Of a stretch of 64,000 nucleotides of DNA, positions 9,440 to 18,965 are shown one piece after another. The translations under genes were made by a program, and so were the position numbers. Location: assembly GCA_964059975.1 (NCBI GenBank), contig CAXKXX010000002.1:138631-202630 (forward strand), read 5' to 3'. The notes under the pieces were generated by a model, which saw only the letters and a list, made by a program, of their open reading frames with translations, did no database searches and was not told the origin of the DNA. Every line of letters starts with the position of its first letter. Position 1 is the stretch's first letter. This stretch comes from CAXKXX01 sp964059975 (GTDB taxonomy: Bacteria; Pseudomonadota; Gammaproteobacteria; Enterobacterales; Enterobacteriaceae).

Positions 9440-10413
9440 TGCAAGTTTTAATTGTTAAAACCTCCTCAATGGGAGATATATTAGATACGCTGCCCGCATT
9501 GACCGATGCCATGAAAGCGATTCCAGGTATTCGTTTCGACTGGGTAGTAGAAGAAGATTTCTGTCAAATCCCTACTTGGCATCCGGCTGTGGATCAGGCG
9601 ATTTCGGTAGCCATTCGAAGGTGGCGTAAAAGCTGGTTTGATTATAGAACCCGGAAAGAGCGGGCTGCCTTCAAGTTAATACTTCAGGAGCGTAGCTACG
9701 ATGCAATCATCGATGCGCAGGGCTTAATTAAAAGTGCGGCCCTGATCGTTCGCCTTGCTAAGGGAACCAAGCATGGTCAGAGTCGTAAGAGTGCCCGTGA
9801 GCCCTGTGCTAGCTGGTTCTACAATTATCGACATAAGATTGAACAGAAACAACATGCGGTAGAGCGCACACGTCAACTGTTTGCGAAAAGTCTAGAGTAC
9901 GATAAGCCTGATGGGAGTGGAGACTATGCCATCTCTGAACGGTTGCTTCTGAGGAGCCACGCTCCAGACTTAAACGAGCGGTATATGGTATTCCTGCATG
10001 CAACTACTCGTACCGATAAGCTCTGGCCAGAAAAAAATTGGCGAGAACTGATCAGCTTGTTAGAAAACAGTGGGATAAAAATTAAACTACCCTGGGGCAC
10101 AAAGAGCGAGCGCCTGTCTGCTTTGAGACTTTCAGAAGGCTTTGCGCACGTTGAAGTGCTACCTAAACTTAGCCTAAGACAGATCGCTGAGGTTCTAGCC
10201 GGCGCTCAAGGTTTGGTTTCGGTAGATACCGGAATCGGCCACCTTGCTTCCGCGCTTAATAAGCTAAACATCACCCTATTTGGTCCGACAGACCCTCGAA
10301 TAATCGGGGCTTATGGTCAAAATCAGTACGCTTGCGTCCCTAGTTCGGGTGATAAAATGATGAATATTAGTGTAAAAAAAGTTTATAGCCTTCTAAAACA
10401 TTACATAGCATAG
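9439..10413 (+). CDS. waaC: ADP-heptose:LPS heptosyltransferase I
   Basis: Adds the first L-glycero-D-manno-heptose to the Kdo of Kdo2-lipid A. It has 324 residues (E. coli 319). The N-terminal half starts VLIVKTSSMGDILDTLPAL with FDWVVEEDF. IRRWRKSWF, FLHATTRTDKLWPE and VSVDTGIGHLASAL are core family-9 positions. It overlaps waaF by one base and is the last gene of this operon. The C-terminal end is more diverged than the rest but complete. Confidence 0.96.
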   Translation: MQVLIVKTSSMGDILDTLPALTDAMKAIPGIRFDWVVEEDFCQIPTWHPAVDQAISVAIRRWRKSWFDYRTRKERAAFKLILQERSYDAIIDAQGLIKSAALIVRLAKGTKHGQSRKSAREPCASWFYNYRHKIEQKQHAVERTRQLFAKSLEYDKPDGSGDYAISERLLLRSHAPDLNERYMVFLHATTRTDKLWPEKNWRELISLLENSGIKIKLPWGTKSERLSALRLSEGFAHVEVLPKLSLRQIAEVLAGAQGLVSVDTGIGHLASALNKLNITLFGPTDPRIIGAYGQNQYACVPSSGDKMMNISVKKVYSLLKHYIA

Positions 10414-11245
10414 TAGACCTGTATTCTATTTTAGACAATGTATGATAGTCGTACTTTTGTGTGTCCGAACTTTATATTACGCCAGGTTAATAATACACAC
10501 TATTTAAAATAAAATTTTTATTTACTTTGTTTATCTTAGTTACTAATCTAAATAAGATTATACGAATGCCCTAGGCAGTATCTCTATTGATCATGCGAAG
10601 AAGGAATTACATTAACCTACGGGATTTTATTATGCATACTACATAACTTGACCCCAGATCGATATTTTCAATATCGATAATATTAAAAAAGTGACTTTCT
10701 CGTCAGGGAGACATTCTCTATATCCAGCAAAAAGAAAGAGATCATCGATTCTTTTAATAAAAAAACTAATTCATATTGCTATCTTTTTAATCTATAAAAT
10801 TTTTTATACATTTTCAGTTTTAATTTTAAATTATAGATATCTATTAAATAAAATTATATTTATCAGCGCACAATATAGTTGCTAAGCGCTCCGAAATGTA
10901 ATTTTCTACGCACATGATAAACCGATAAAAATTTATTTTCTAGATGATATATCTAGGTTTTTTATTAATTTATTCTTACTTATTTATATTTTTTTACTTA
11001 ACAGAGAAAGCATATATTGCAAATAGAAGTTTATTATTAATTATTTTCTAGATAATCATACTTTGAATTTATATGCGTGATATTTACATCAAAAATTAGA
11101 TAAGTAACCTTTAATAGCAAGATCAAAGGATCACAATTTTATAAATGACTATGTGGTATTCCGTTGACATCCTTGCGATTCATAAGATATAGAGTAATAG
11201 TGAGTAGAGATAAATTATCAATATCGATGTTATTTTTAATAAGGC
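10414..11245. other. Spacer without a gene
   Basis: About 830 bp of strongly AT-rich DNA between waaC and the convergent deacetylase. Relatives can have waaL or other core genes here; I could not read a fossil. The open stretch at 10691-10885 is low-complexity and probably chance. Confidence 0.6.
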
Positions 11246-12214
11246 TCAATGCTGTTTTCTATGAAAATATTCAGTGAGCTTCATTCCGATGGTACGTGAA
11301 TGTAACCAATCAAAAAGCTGTTCTATATCTCGGTATAACGTTTCAATGTCTTGCTCTGTTTTAAATGTCGGGCTACCCCCGGGCATAAATTCGGAAGAAT
11401 GTAGCATAAACTCTAAGTGATCATGCTTTTTTGCTAATGATGCCTCGGCTACTTTTTTCATTTCATACAAGTTATTGCGATTAGGCCTTAGCCAATTCAC
11501 AGATGGCGAACGCTTCTTGCTCTGAAGTCTATCATAGCTTTGCTTGAAGATATTTATCACTGCTGAATGCTTATACTGAATACTCATCGGAACTTCTAAT
11601 AATGTCGAGGTTCCGGGATTAGCGATATTTTGCGGATCAATAAAGTAAGCTAGTGACGGAAAATACCGATAGTCTGCGCCGCCTCCCCCTGTCGGGCTAC
11701 CAGGAGTTAGCTTCCAGTTAACTCCTGGTGTAACTGAGCAATCTACTTGATATCCGTATTCGAGAAGAAGTGATACGTAATATTCATTTAAAGTCCATCG
11801 GCCAGCTCGATGACTAAGTATTTTTGTTTGAAATGTATCTTCTAAAAGCTTAGTCATATAACCAATTTTGGCGCGCATCTGATCGGCGGGATATTCGATA
11901 AGATATGGTTTATAGTGCAAGTCATTGTAAGTTAAGGGTTGTAATGGCGGACTATTCCAAGCATGGAGATGCATTCCCACTTCACCGGTATCGCGTGCAA
12001 TTACGTCACGTGCGAATTCGATATAGGCTGTATCTAGAGCCATTTCATAGTTTGTTAGATAAACTGGCTTAAAGGTATATTTTTCGCACAGTGCTTGGAA
12101 TCGTGGTAAAAACCGCGCGTTTTTAGTAGAAATATGATAGTGATTTTGCCACAGGTTATCACCTTCGGTATCAATAGTAATAAGAAATGCTGCTTTAGGC
12201 ATAAATATTCGCAT
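11246..12214 (-). CDS. Polysaccharide deacetylase family protein (WabN/WalW-like, LPS core)
   Basis: Probable carbohydrate-esterase-4-type deacetylase. About 322 residues from the ATG at 12214; an in-frame ATG at 12202 (MPKAAFLITIDTEGD) is also likely. The first motif TIDTEGDN supplies the catalytic and metal Asp, and GEVGMHLHAW supplies the metal histidines. SHRAGRW and the GVNWKLTPG segment follow, and LEFMLHSSEFMPG lies near the C-terminus. No signal peptide or membrane segment is seen, so it acts in the cytosol. In Klebsiella the LPS locus encodes WabN, which removes the acetyl group from the GlcNAc added by WabH. Location inside this core locus beside WabG- and WabH-like genes suggests the same job. 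It is on the opposite strand to the flanking waa genes. Family is fairly sure; exact orthology is inferred. Confidence 0.75.
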   Translation of the reverse strand: MRIFMPKAAFLITIDTEGDNLWQNHYHISTKNARFLPRFQALCEKYTFKPVYLTNYEMALDTAYIEFARDVIARDTGEVGMHLHAWNSPPLQPLTYNDLHYKPYLIEYPADQMRAKIGYMTKLLEDTFQTKILSHRAGRWTLNEYYVSLLLEYGYQVDCSVTPGVNWKLTPGSPTGGGGADYRYFPSLAYFIDPQNIANPGTSTLLEVPMSIQYKHSAVINIFKQSYDRLQSKKRSPSVNWLRPNRNNLYEMKKVAEASLAKKHDHLEFMLHSSEFMPGGSPTFKTEQDIETLYRDIEQLFDWLHSRTIGMKLTEYFHRKQH

Positions 12215-13410
12215 AAAGTTCAAAAAGTACGTTATATTATTTAGATTAGCTCAATATAGCAAATAAGTTTACTATCAGACTCTAATACTATAAAGGGAAT
12301 AAGACTGACTTTTCAATAAATAAAACCAGTGCGCCCAGACGGAATCGAGCGATTTAGGTATTGACAAATAGATTAACCATCAAAGTTATCCATATACTCC
12401 TGCTAAAAATCACCACATAGAGATATTTATAATTTTGATCACACGAATTAGGGCGATAAGCGTCCGAAAATAAGAGTTCATGCATGCCTCTACGCTAGAA
12501 ACTGCATAAGTCACTGCCGAGAATGTTAATATCGCAATAATATTATCGTCACTGAAAATTAGCAGAAAAAGAGAACTTTCTTAAAAAGATGAAAAGCAGG
12601 AAATTAAGATCTCCGGATTAGAAGACAACGTCTCCCTCTCATTCTCTTTATCCCATAAAGAGCACGCCATCTCTAGATGGCCATAATTTCACTAAAGACA
12701 CGCGCTATACTTCACGCTACCTACACCTAAATCATTCCATCGACCCACATATCTTGATCGTATACCACAAAATAAAATTGATCGTATCTGATTCTCATTT
12801 TTAAGATTACTCGCGTCTAAACGATAGAGTCAGATACTATAGCTATATATAATGCGAGACTAATAGTCTTTTTCGGAGCCCCTGAGAAGGGGCTCCGCTA
12901 TTGATTGGATACTATAGATTATAATTACACTCTAACTTTTAAGTGGTGCTTTGAAAGGAGTGACATTAACGCTACTGTATTTTAATTTAGTAACTATCAG
13001 TTTATAACCACACATCTAGTGCTCATTCTCTAAGGTAATGCTATGATATAGAACGCAAATTTTTACTTTAAAACCATTTTGCATTAGATCTAATTAGACA
13101 ATTAGTAGCATTAACTTTAAGTTCAACCAGTCATCCTAATGAGCCATTATATAAAACTGTTTATTAATATAGACTCAGGGGGCGTAATTCAGATACCTAC
13201 TTCCATATTAGGAGAGAACCGTTCATAGCGCCTTTTAAATCACTCAAAAGGGCTTAACAGAGGCTATAGGTAGCCACTAAGCATGCTTTTTAACCCATAA
13301 AGGTTTGGCAAATCATAGTGCCAGACACCACTAAAGCGAATATTAAAAAACATTACTTCGATATCATTCTTATAAATATAGTGATTTTCAGCCGTACGGA
13401 GTCAGATAGC
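12215..13410. other. Spacer without a gene
   Basis: About 1.2 kb between the deacetylase and the WabG-like gene, which are divergent, so promoters for both should lie here; I could not fix a convincing -35/-10 pair. A waaQ gene would be expected in related loci; no fossil was readable. A GC-rich hairpin is listed separately. Confidence 0.55.
12874..12897. repeat. 10-bp GC-rich hairpin
   Basis: CGGAGCCCCT pairs exactly with AGGGGCTCCG around a GAGA loop. It is much richer in GC than its surroundings. A T-run precedes it on the plus strand but none follows it on either strand, so it does not fit a standard intrinsic terminator. Confidence 0.7.
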
Positions 13411-14541
13411 ATGAAGCCGCGTCGCCTAGTGATTGTTCGCCAAAAGTACCGACCAGATGGTGGAGCCGAGCATTTTATCTCACAGATTTTAGAAGGACTA
13501 AGGCAATATAATCTCGATTTGAACATTATTACTCGAGAATGGCAAAGAACTATCAAGCCTAACTACTATCAGATTCATCTGTGTAATCCACAAAAATTTG
13601 GCCGGATTAGACGTGAACGTAGTTTTTCAGAAGCAGCTAGAACTATGTGGCAGAAAGGGTCATTTGATTTAGTACAAAGCCACGAACGCATTCCTGGCTG
13701 TGATATTTATCGAGCAGGAGATGGTGTGCATCGTCGCTGGCTAATTCAGAGGAGCCGCCTTCTTCCGGCCTGGCGCCGAAAATATTTATTCTCTAATCGC
13801 TACCATCGCTATATAATGTATACTGAGCGGGCGATATATACTTCACCTGAACTAAAATCCGTGATTTGTAATTCTGAGATGATTAAGCAAGAAATTATCG
13901 CCGATTTTGAAGTACCAGACGATAAAATTACGGTGATTTATAACGCTATCGACAGCCAAAACTTTTTCCCTCCCAATGCAAAGAAGAGGCAATTTCTGCG
14001 TAATCAATATCAAATCCCTCAAGAAGTACACTGTCTGATCTTTGTGGGTTCTGGATTTGAGCGTAAAGGATTAGCCAATGCCATTCGTGCTGTGGCAGCA
14101 ACAAAAAGCCACCTTCTAATAGTTGGGAAAGATAAGTCAGAATGGCGCTATCGATCGCTGGCTCAGTCTCTCGGCTGTAGTCAGCGCCTATATTTTATGG
14201 GTATGCAAAAGCACGTGCTACCATTTTACCAAGCAGTTGATGGACTACTTTTGCCAACTTTGTATGATCCATTTCCTAATGTCATCTTAGAAGCAATGTC
14301 TTGCGGCCTTCCAGTTATTACCAGTACCAGCTGTGGCGGAGCAGAGTTTATTACTCCCGGTCAACATGGTATGATTACCGATGCCCTTGATGTTAAAGGT
14401 ATCAGTGAAGCCATTCGTGCACTTCCTCACCAAGCAATAGGATCACCGATGGCGGAAGCAGTCAGGCTCCGCATCATGTCGGCCACGTTAACACATCTCT
14501 CTAAACAACTAGTTTCTCTATATAATCGACTGGCGGATTAG
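13411..14541 (+). CDS. wabG: LPS core glycosyltransferase, family 4 (WabG/WaaG-like)
   Basis: Retaining GT4 glycosyltransferase with 376 residues from the ATG at 13411, which has GGAG nine bases upstream. The frame runs back to 13318 but the extension does not look like protein. The N-terminal half begins RRLVIVRQKYRPDGGAEHF, with the QSHERIPGCDIYRAGDGVHR acceptor-side segment. The C-terminal half has VGSGFERKGL and the nucleotide-sugar motif PTLYDPFPNVILEAMSCGLP. The opening and the PGCDIYRAGDG-type segment match Klebsiella WabG, which adds galacturonic acid to heptose II; E. coli WaaG (adds glucose) is the more distant alternative. It lies 14 bp before the WabH-like gene. Confidence 0.8.
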   Translation: MKPRRLVIVRQKYRPDGGAEHFISQILEGLRQYNLDLNIITREWQRTIKPNYYQIHLCNPQKFGRIRRERSFSEAARTMWQKGSFDLVQSHERIPGCDIYRAGDGVHRRWLIQRSRLLPAWRRKYLFSNRYHRYIMYTERAIYTSPELKSVICNSEMIKQEIIADFEVPDDKITVIYNAIDSQNFFPPNAKKRQFLRNQYQIPQEVHCLIFVGSGFERKGLANAIRAVAATKSHLLIVGKDKSEWRYRSLAQSLGCSQRLYFMGMQKHVLPFYQAVDGLLLPTLYDPFPNVILEAMSCGLPVITSTSCGGAEFITPGQHGMITDALDVKGISEAIRALPHQAIGSPMAEAVRLRIMSATLTHLSKQLVSLYNRLAD

Positions 14542-14555
14542 CTATACGTATACTT

Positions 14556-15641
14556 ATGATTATCGATGGCTTACCTGGGGGTGGAGCGGAAAAAGTGGTT
14601 CTGACCCTGTGTCAAGGCATACAAAAAATGGGACATGACATTATCCTGATTTCATTACGCGATGTCTGCAAATTCGTTATTCCAAAAGGAGTCGTCTACC
14701 GTGTAGTGATAGATAAAAATCAAACCCCCTGGCGCAAGTTGACTGAGCTATCTCGCCGTGCTTCAGATCTAGATCGAGTCATTGCGAGCATAGAACGCAC
14801 AAATGGTTCATTCGATCTAATTTTTTCTAACCTACATAAGACTGATCGCATAGTAAGTCGCAGCAAACTATTGCCCCGGGATCGTCTTTGGTTTTGCATT
14901 CATGGAATTTTTTCCAAATCTTACCTTAATCACCGTACAGGATTGAATCGCTGGCTAAAGAAAAGGAAAATCTCTGCCGTCTACCGACAGAGAAATATTG
15001 TCGCCGTTTCACGATCGATAGGCGATGATCTTCAGAACAATCTATCAATTAACCCCAATAGACTGGTGATAATTAATAATCCATTTGACATTTCTGTCAT
15101 TCGAAAACAAGCGGAAGAACCTTGCGAACTAGCCGGACAGGATTATCTAGTACACGTTGGGCGCTTTCATCCTAACAAACGGCATGATCGCCTCTTAAAG
15201 GCATATGCACGATCTGGAATTCGGGCACCACTCATGCTGATTGGTACTGGTAATGTGACTATAATTGATGAAACTAAGCGGCTAGTAGAAAAACTAGGTA
15301 TTGCAGAACGAGTTCGACTCCTTGGTTTTCAAACCAATCCATATAAATTTATTCGTAACGCGTCTTTACTGGTTCTCAGCTCAGACAGTGAAGGGTTCGG
15401 TAATGTACTGATTGAAGCTTTGCTATGCGATACGCCGGTGGTCAGTACATGCTGTCCGGGTGGGCCCGAAGAGATCCTGAAGAGAGTCGGTATGAATAGC
15501 TCACTATCAGAATTAAATGAACTTTCTCTAGCAGAGAAAATGATACAAATTTATAATAATCCACCAAAAATTAATCGTCAGAAACTTCTGAGCTATGACT
15601 GTAATGTGATTTGTGAACAATACTTGAAGCTAAAAAAATAA
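14556..15641 (+). CDS. LPS core glycosyltransferase, family 4 (WabH-like)
   Basis: GT4 glycosyltransferase of 361 residues starting at the ATG at 14556 (MIIDGLPGGGAEKVVLTL). Motifs include IFSNLHKTDRIV, VHVGRFHPNKRHDRLL in the middle, and SSDSEGFGNVLIEALLCDTP for the nucleotide sugar. The four codons before the ATG read I-R-I-L, so the ancestral protein probably began at 14544 (M-RIL-MIID...) with an ATG that is now ATA. In Klebsiella WabH adds GlcNAc to the galacturonic acid placed by WabG; the neighbours support this role, but the donor sugar cannot be proved from sequence. Its C-terminus is intact. Confidence 0.75.
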   Translation: MIIDGLPGGGAEKVVLTLCQGIQKMGHDIILISLRDVCKFVIPKGVVYRVVIDKNQTPWRKLTELSRRASDLDRVIASIERTNGSFDLIFSNLHKTDRIVSRSKLLPRDRLWFCIHGIFSKSYLNHRTGLNRWLKKRKISAVYRQRNIVAVSRSIGDDLQNNLSINPNRLVIINNPFDISVIRKQAEEPCELAGQDYLVHVGRFHPNKRHDRLLKAYARSGIRAPLMLIGTGNVTIIDETKRLVEKLGIAERVRLLGFQTNPYKFIRNASLLVLSSDSEGFGNVLIEALLCDTPVVSTCCPGGPEEILKRVGMNSSLSELNELSLAEKMIQIYNNPPKINRQKLLSYDCNVICEQYLKLKK

Positions 15642-16380
15642 AATCAATCAGAGGCAGTTCCACTCGCCTAAATTTTCGACTAATAAAAACTGCATTTCCC
15701 ATAATGACTCTTATCATGTAGCGTAAAATATAGACGCTAACATTCCTTATTGTTATCGTTAAAGAATGGTACCGAATCTATATTTATTCGGGATAATAAG
15801 TAGATGCATCTTGCTGAGCTATCGCTATATGAAATTTTATTGAATCAATTTATTATATATATTGGGGGGTGATGAACAGGTATACGAGATAGCGTGTCTT
15901 TTTGTAGTATCCACTTAGATGACTGCTGCTTTTATGCTTTTATAAAGATGAGGGCGGTCAGAGTCCTGACGAGATATTTTGATAGTAGCTGACGAGCGAT
16001 CATGCGTACCCTTTCGACGTCTTCCTTAAAAGACCTTCTGATTAGGAAAATTAGTATCATGGCAGAGGTGCTAAACTACTGATCACGACAGGTGTTGATA
16101 GTAAAGGTGGGCCCTATAAAGGCGGGCTTTGCTTTCATGATGTTATTGGAGTTTGAGAGTGGTGGTGTGGCGTTCTTTTTGTTCAAAAATATTTATTAAT
16201 TATGGGATGCTGAACGGAATTATTTATTTTTTCTCCTTTTTACCATAAAAAGCAATTTGTAGGTGCGTCTTTTTTAGGGAAAGAGCCAGAGGTAATTTTT
16301 TAAAGTTATTGCTGAAAACAGTTTCTAGACCATCTAAGATTAAGGACAACTTATCGATGTAGCGCTTTTAATTTTCAGTT
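15642..16380. other. Spacer without a gene
   Basis: About 740 bp between the WabH-like gene and waaA. I see no reading frame or fossil that I can name. Confidence 0.6.
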
Positions 16381-17706
16381 ATGATACTGTTTCCCATAAC
16401 CTATGTAAATAAAATTAATAAACCGTTGCTGCGTTTTTATCAGGTATTACTCTACCTAATCCAACCCATAATTTGGCTTCATCTATTGTTGCGGAGCCGA
16501 AAGAATCCGGCCTATCGTAAGCGCTGGGCGGAGCGTTATGGTTATTGCACCGGAAAAGTAGCTCCAGGTGGTATTATGCTGCATTCCGTATCTTTAGGCG
16601 AAACACTAGCTGCCGTTCCGCTCATTCGGGAACTTCTTCATCGCTATCCTGATTTACCGATAACTGTGACTACCATGACTCCAACAGGCTCAGAGTGCGT
16701 ACAATCTAATTTTGGTAACGATGTACAGCATGTATACCTACCTTACGACTTACCTGGATCTATAAATCGTTTCCTTAGTCAAGTAGACCCCAAAGTAGTA
16801 ATTATTATGGAAACTGAATTGTGGCCGAATCTAATTAACGCATTGTATCAAAGGCGTATTTTTTTGATGATCGCTAATGCACGCCTATCAAAGCGCTCTG
16901 CTGCTGGTTATAAAAAAATCGGAAGATTTGTCCGTAGTATGCTGCACGGGATTACGTTAATTGCCGCACAGAATCAAGAAGATGGCGATCGCTTTGTTGA
17001 GCTTGGCCTAAAACGCTCGCAGCTTAGCGTTACCGGTAGTCTAAAATTCGATATTTCTGTAACCAAGGAATTAGCCGTTCGTGCTATTAACTTGCGCAAT
17101 CAATGGGCGTCACAGCGCCCAGTCTGGATTGGCACTAGCACTCATGATGGCGAAGAATGTATTTTGTTAACAGCACAGCGTAAACTTCTTAAAAAATATC
17201 CAAACCTACTTCTGATCCTAGTTCCACGCCACCAAGAACGATTCACGATTGCTAAAAATTTGGTATTAAAAGCAGGATTTAGCTACATACTACGTAGTAG
17301 CGGTGAAACTCCTTCAGGTAAAACACAGGTAGTAATCGGTGACACTATGGGTGAGCTTATGCTGCTGTATGGCATGGCAGACTTAGCCTTTGTCGGCGGT
17401 AGTTTAGTTGAGCATGGCGGACATAATCCTCTGGAACCTGCCGCGCATGGCATTCCAGTACTAATGGGTCCGCATACCTTTAATTTCAATGATATCTGTA
17501 CGAAGCTATCACGAGCCGAAGGGCTAATCACTGTAGTTAATTTAGACTCGTTAGTAACACAAGTGGAAACATTGCTAGCTAACAAATGCTATCGTCGTTA
17601 CTATGGAAATCATGCCGTGAAGGTACTGTATCAAAATCAAGGGGCTCTGAAGCGTCTTCTGCAACTATTAGAATTACATTTACCCCCCCCCGGAGCTATT
17701 GAATGA
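16381..17706 (+). CDS. waaA: Kdo transferase (3-deoxy-D-manno-octulosonate transferase)
   Basis: Adds two Kdo residues to lipid IVA at the inner membrane, an early and normally essential LPS step. It has 441 residues from the ATG at 16381 (E. coli 425). The first 15 residues have no counterpart in E. coli, and the homologous start falls at an in-frame TTG at 16426, so the true protein may begin there. An N-terminal anchor (LLYLIQPIIWLHLLL) is followed by IMLHSVSLGETLAAVPLIRE, METELWPNLI, LIAAQNQEDGDRF, GSLKFDISVT and LAFVGGSLVEHGGHNPLEPA. A run of nine C near 17690 encodes PPP near the C-terminus. The TGA overlaps the waaE ATG (ATGA). Confidence 0.95.
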   Translation: MILFPITYVNKINKPLLRFYQVLLYLIQPIIWLHLLLRSRKNPAYRKRWAERYGYCTGKVAPGGIMLHSVSLGETLAAVPLIRELLHRYPDLPITVTTMTPTGSECVQSNFGNDVQHVYLPYDLPGSINRFLSQVDPKVVIIMETELWPNLINALYQRRIFLMIANARLSKRSAAGYKKIGRFVRSMLHGITLIAAQNQEDGDRFVELGLKRSQLSVTGSLKFDISVTKELAVRAINLRNQWASQRPVWIGTSTHDGEECILLTAQRKLLKKYPNLLLILVPRHQERFTIAKNLVLKAGFSYILRSSGETPSGKTQVVIGDTMGELMLLYGMADLAFVGGSLVEHGGHNPLEPAAHGIPVLMGPHTFNFNDICTKLSRAEGLITVVNLDSLVTQVETLLANKCYRRYYGNHAVKVLYQNQGALKRLLQLLELHLPPPGAIE

Positions 17707-18476
17707 GCATCCGTAAAAGCTTATCAGTGGTGATAATAATTAAAAATGAAGCCGAACTGCTACTAGATTGCCTGTGTTCGGTAAACTGGGCCGATGAAAT
17801 TATCGTGTTAGATTCTGGGAGCCAAGACGAAAGCATAGCTATTGCTGAAAACGCGGGGGCAAAAGTATTTACTCATACTGACTGGAAAGGCTTTGGTAAA
17901 CAACGTCAGCTAGCTCAAAACTATGCTAGCCACGACTATATTCTGATGATTGATGCCGACGAGCGTGTGACAGATGAATTACGTCAATCTATAGAAAAAG
18001 TTTTAGACGAACCAGATAGCGGTACCGTTTATAGCTGCAACCGTCGCAACCTATTTCTTGGTCGATTTATGCGGCACGGTGGCTGGTACCCAGATCAAGT
18101 CAATCGCTTATACGCGAATCATTGTTATTATTATAACGACGATTTAGTGCATGAATCACTTAGTGTTAAAACTGCGAATGTTGTTACTCTTAGCGGTGAT
18201 CTTCTGCATCTAACCTGCCGTAACTTTTTTGCCTTTCAAAGAAAGCAGCTTCGTTATGCAGAAGCATGGGCTAATCAGCGGCATTATTCTCGCAAATATT
18301 GCAGCTATTCATCAATCCTAATTCATACATTTGGCGCTTTCTTTAAGACCTGGTTGCTGCGTACTGGATTTTTAGATGGCAAGCAAGGATTGCTGTTTGC
18401 TATGGTTAAGGCGCAATACACCTTCAATAAATATGCGGCATTATGGGCATTAAGCCACAATTCTTCAGAGAAGTAA
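17703..18476 (+). CDS. waaE: LPS core beta-1,4-glucosyltransferase, family 2 (WaaE/KdtX)
   Basis: GT2 inverting glycosyltransferase of 257 residues. The N-terminal GT-A fold begins LSVVIIIKNEAELLLDCL with ADEIIVLDSGSQDES, and MIDADERVT carries the metal-binding DAD. DWKGFGKQRQLAQ and HGGWYPDQVNRLY are typical of WaaE. In Klebsiella and Serratia WaaE adds glucose to heptose I of the inner core; E. coli K-12 lacks it. The waaA-waaE-coaD order is the same as in those genera. It overlaps waaA by four bases and ends three bases before coaD, so the three genes form one operon. Confidence 0.92.
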   Translation: MSIRKSLSVVIIIKNEAELLLDCLCSVNWADEIIVLDSGSQDESIAIAENAGAKVFTHTDWKGFGKQRQLAQNYASHDYILMIDADERVTDELRQSIEKVLDEPDSGTVYSCNRRNLFLGRFMRHGGWYPDQVNRLYANHCYYYNDDLVHESLSVKTANVVTLSGDLLHLTCRNFFAFQRKQLRYAEAWANQRHYSRKYCSYSSILIHTFGAFFKTWLLRTGFLDGKQGLLFAMVKAQYTFNKYAALWALSHNSSEK

Positions 18477-18479
18477 GCT

Positions 18480-18965
18480 ATGATTCGAAAGGCTATCTAT
18501 CCTGGCACATTCGATCCTATGACGAATGGCCACCTCGATCTGGTGACGCGTGCATCATTGATATTTGATTATGTAGTGGTGGGTGTTGCTTTTAGGTCGA
18601 GTAAAAAACTACTGTTCAACCTAGAAGAAAGGGTCAGCTTAGCAGCTGAGGCCACATCGCATCTAAATAATGTCGAGGTATTAGGTTTCACTGAGCTAGT
18701 AGCACACTTTGCAGCCCTTCATGATGCGAAGATCTTGGTCCGAGGAATACGCACTGCCTCTGAATTTGAATACGAACTTAAGATGGCAAATATGAATCGT
18801 CATCTGATGACAAAGCTAGACAGTGTATTACTAATGCCATCGGCAGAGTATTCGTTTATCTCTTCCTCTCTCGTTAAGGAAATAGCTCAGTATGGAGGGG
18901 ACATTACATCTTTTTTACCGGATACAATTAAACGAGCGATGATAAAGAAGTTCGCTCCAGAATGA
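18480..18965 (+). CDS. coaD: Phosphopantetheine adenylyltransferase
   Basis: Fourth step of coenzyme A synthesis: 4'-phosphopantetheine plus ATP gives dephospho-CoA. It has 161 residues (E. coli 159). The nucleotidyltransferase signature YPGTFDPMTNGHLDLV lies at the N-terminus (T/HxGH-type motif with NGH), RGIRTASEFEYELKMANMN in the middle, and the ATP-loop SFISSSLVKEI near the C-terminus. It acts in the cytosol with coaBC, also in this window. It lies three bases after waaE. Confidence 0.97.
   Translation: MIRKAIYPGTFDPMTNGHLDLVTRASLIFDYVVVGVAFRSSKKLLFNLEERVSLAAEATSHLNNVEVLGFTELVAHFAALHDAKILVRGIRTASEFEYELKMANMNRHLMTKLDSVLLMPSAEYSFISSSLVKEIAQYGGDITSFLPDTIKRAMIKKFAPE

Noticed and set aside
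12874..12897. GC-rich hairpin as an intrinsic terminator
   Set aside because: No T-run follows the stem on either strand.
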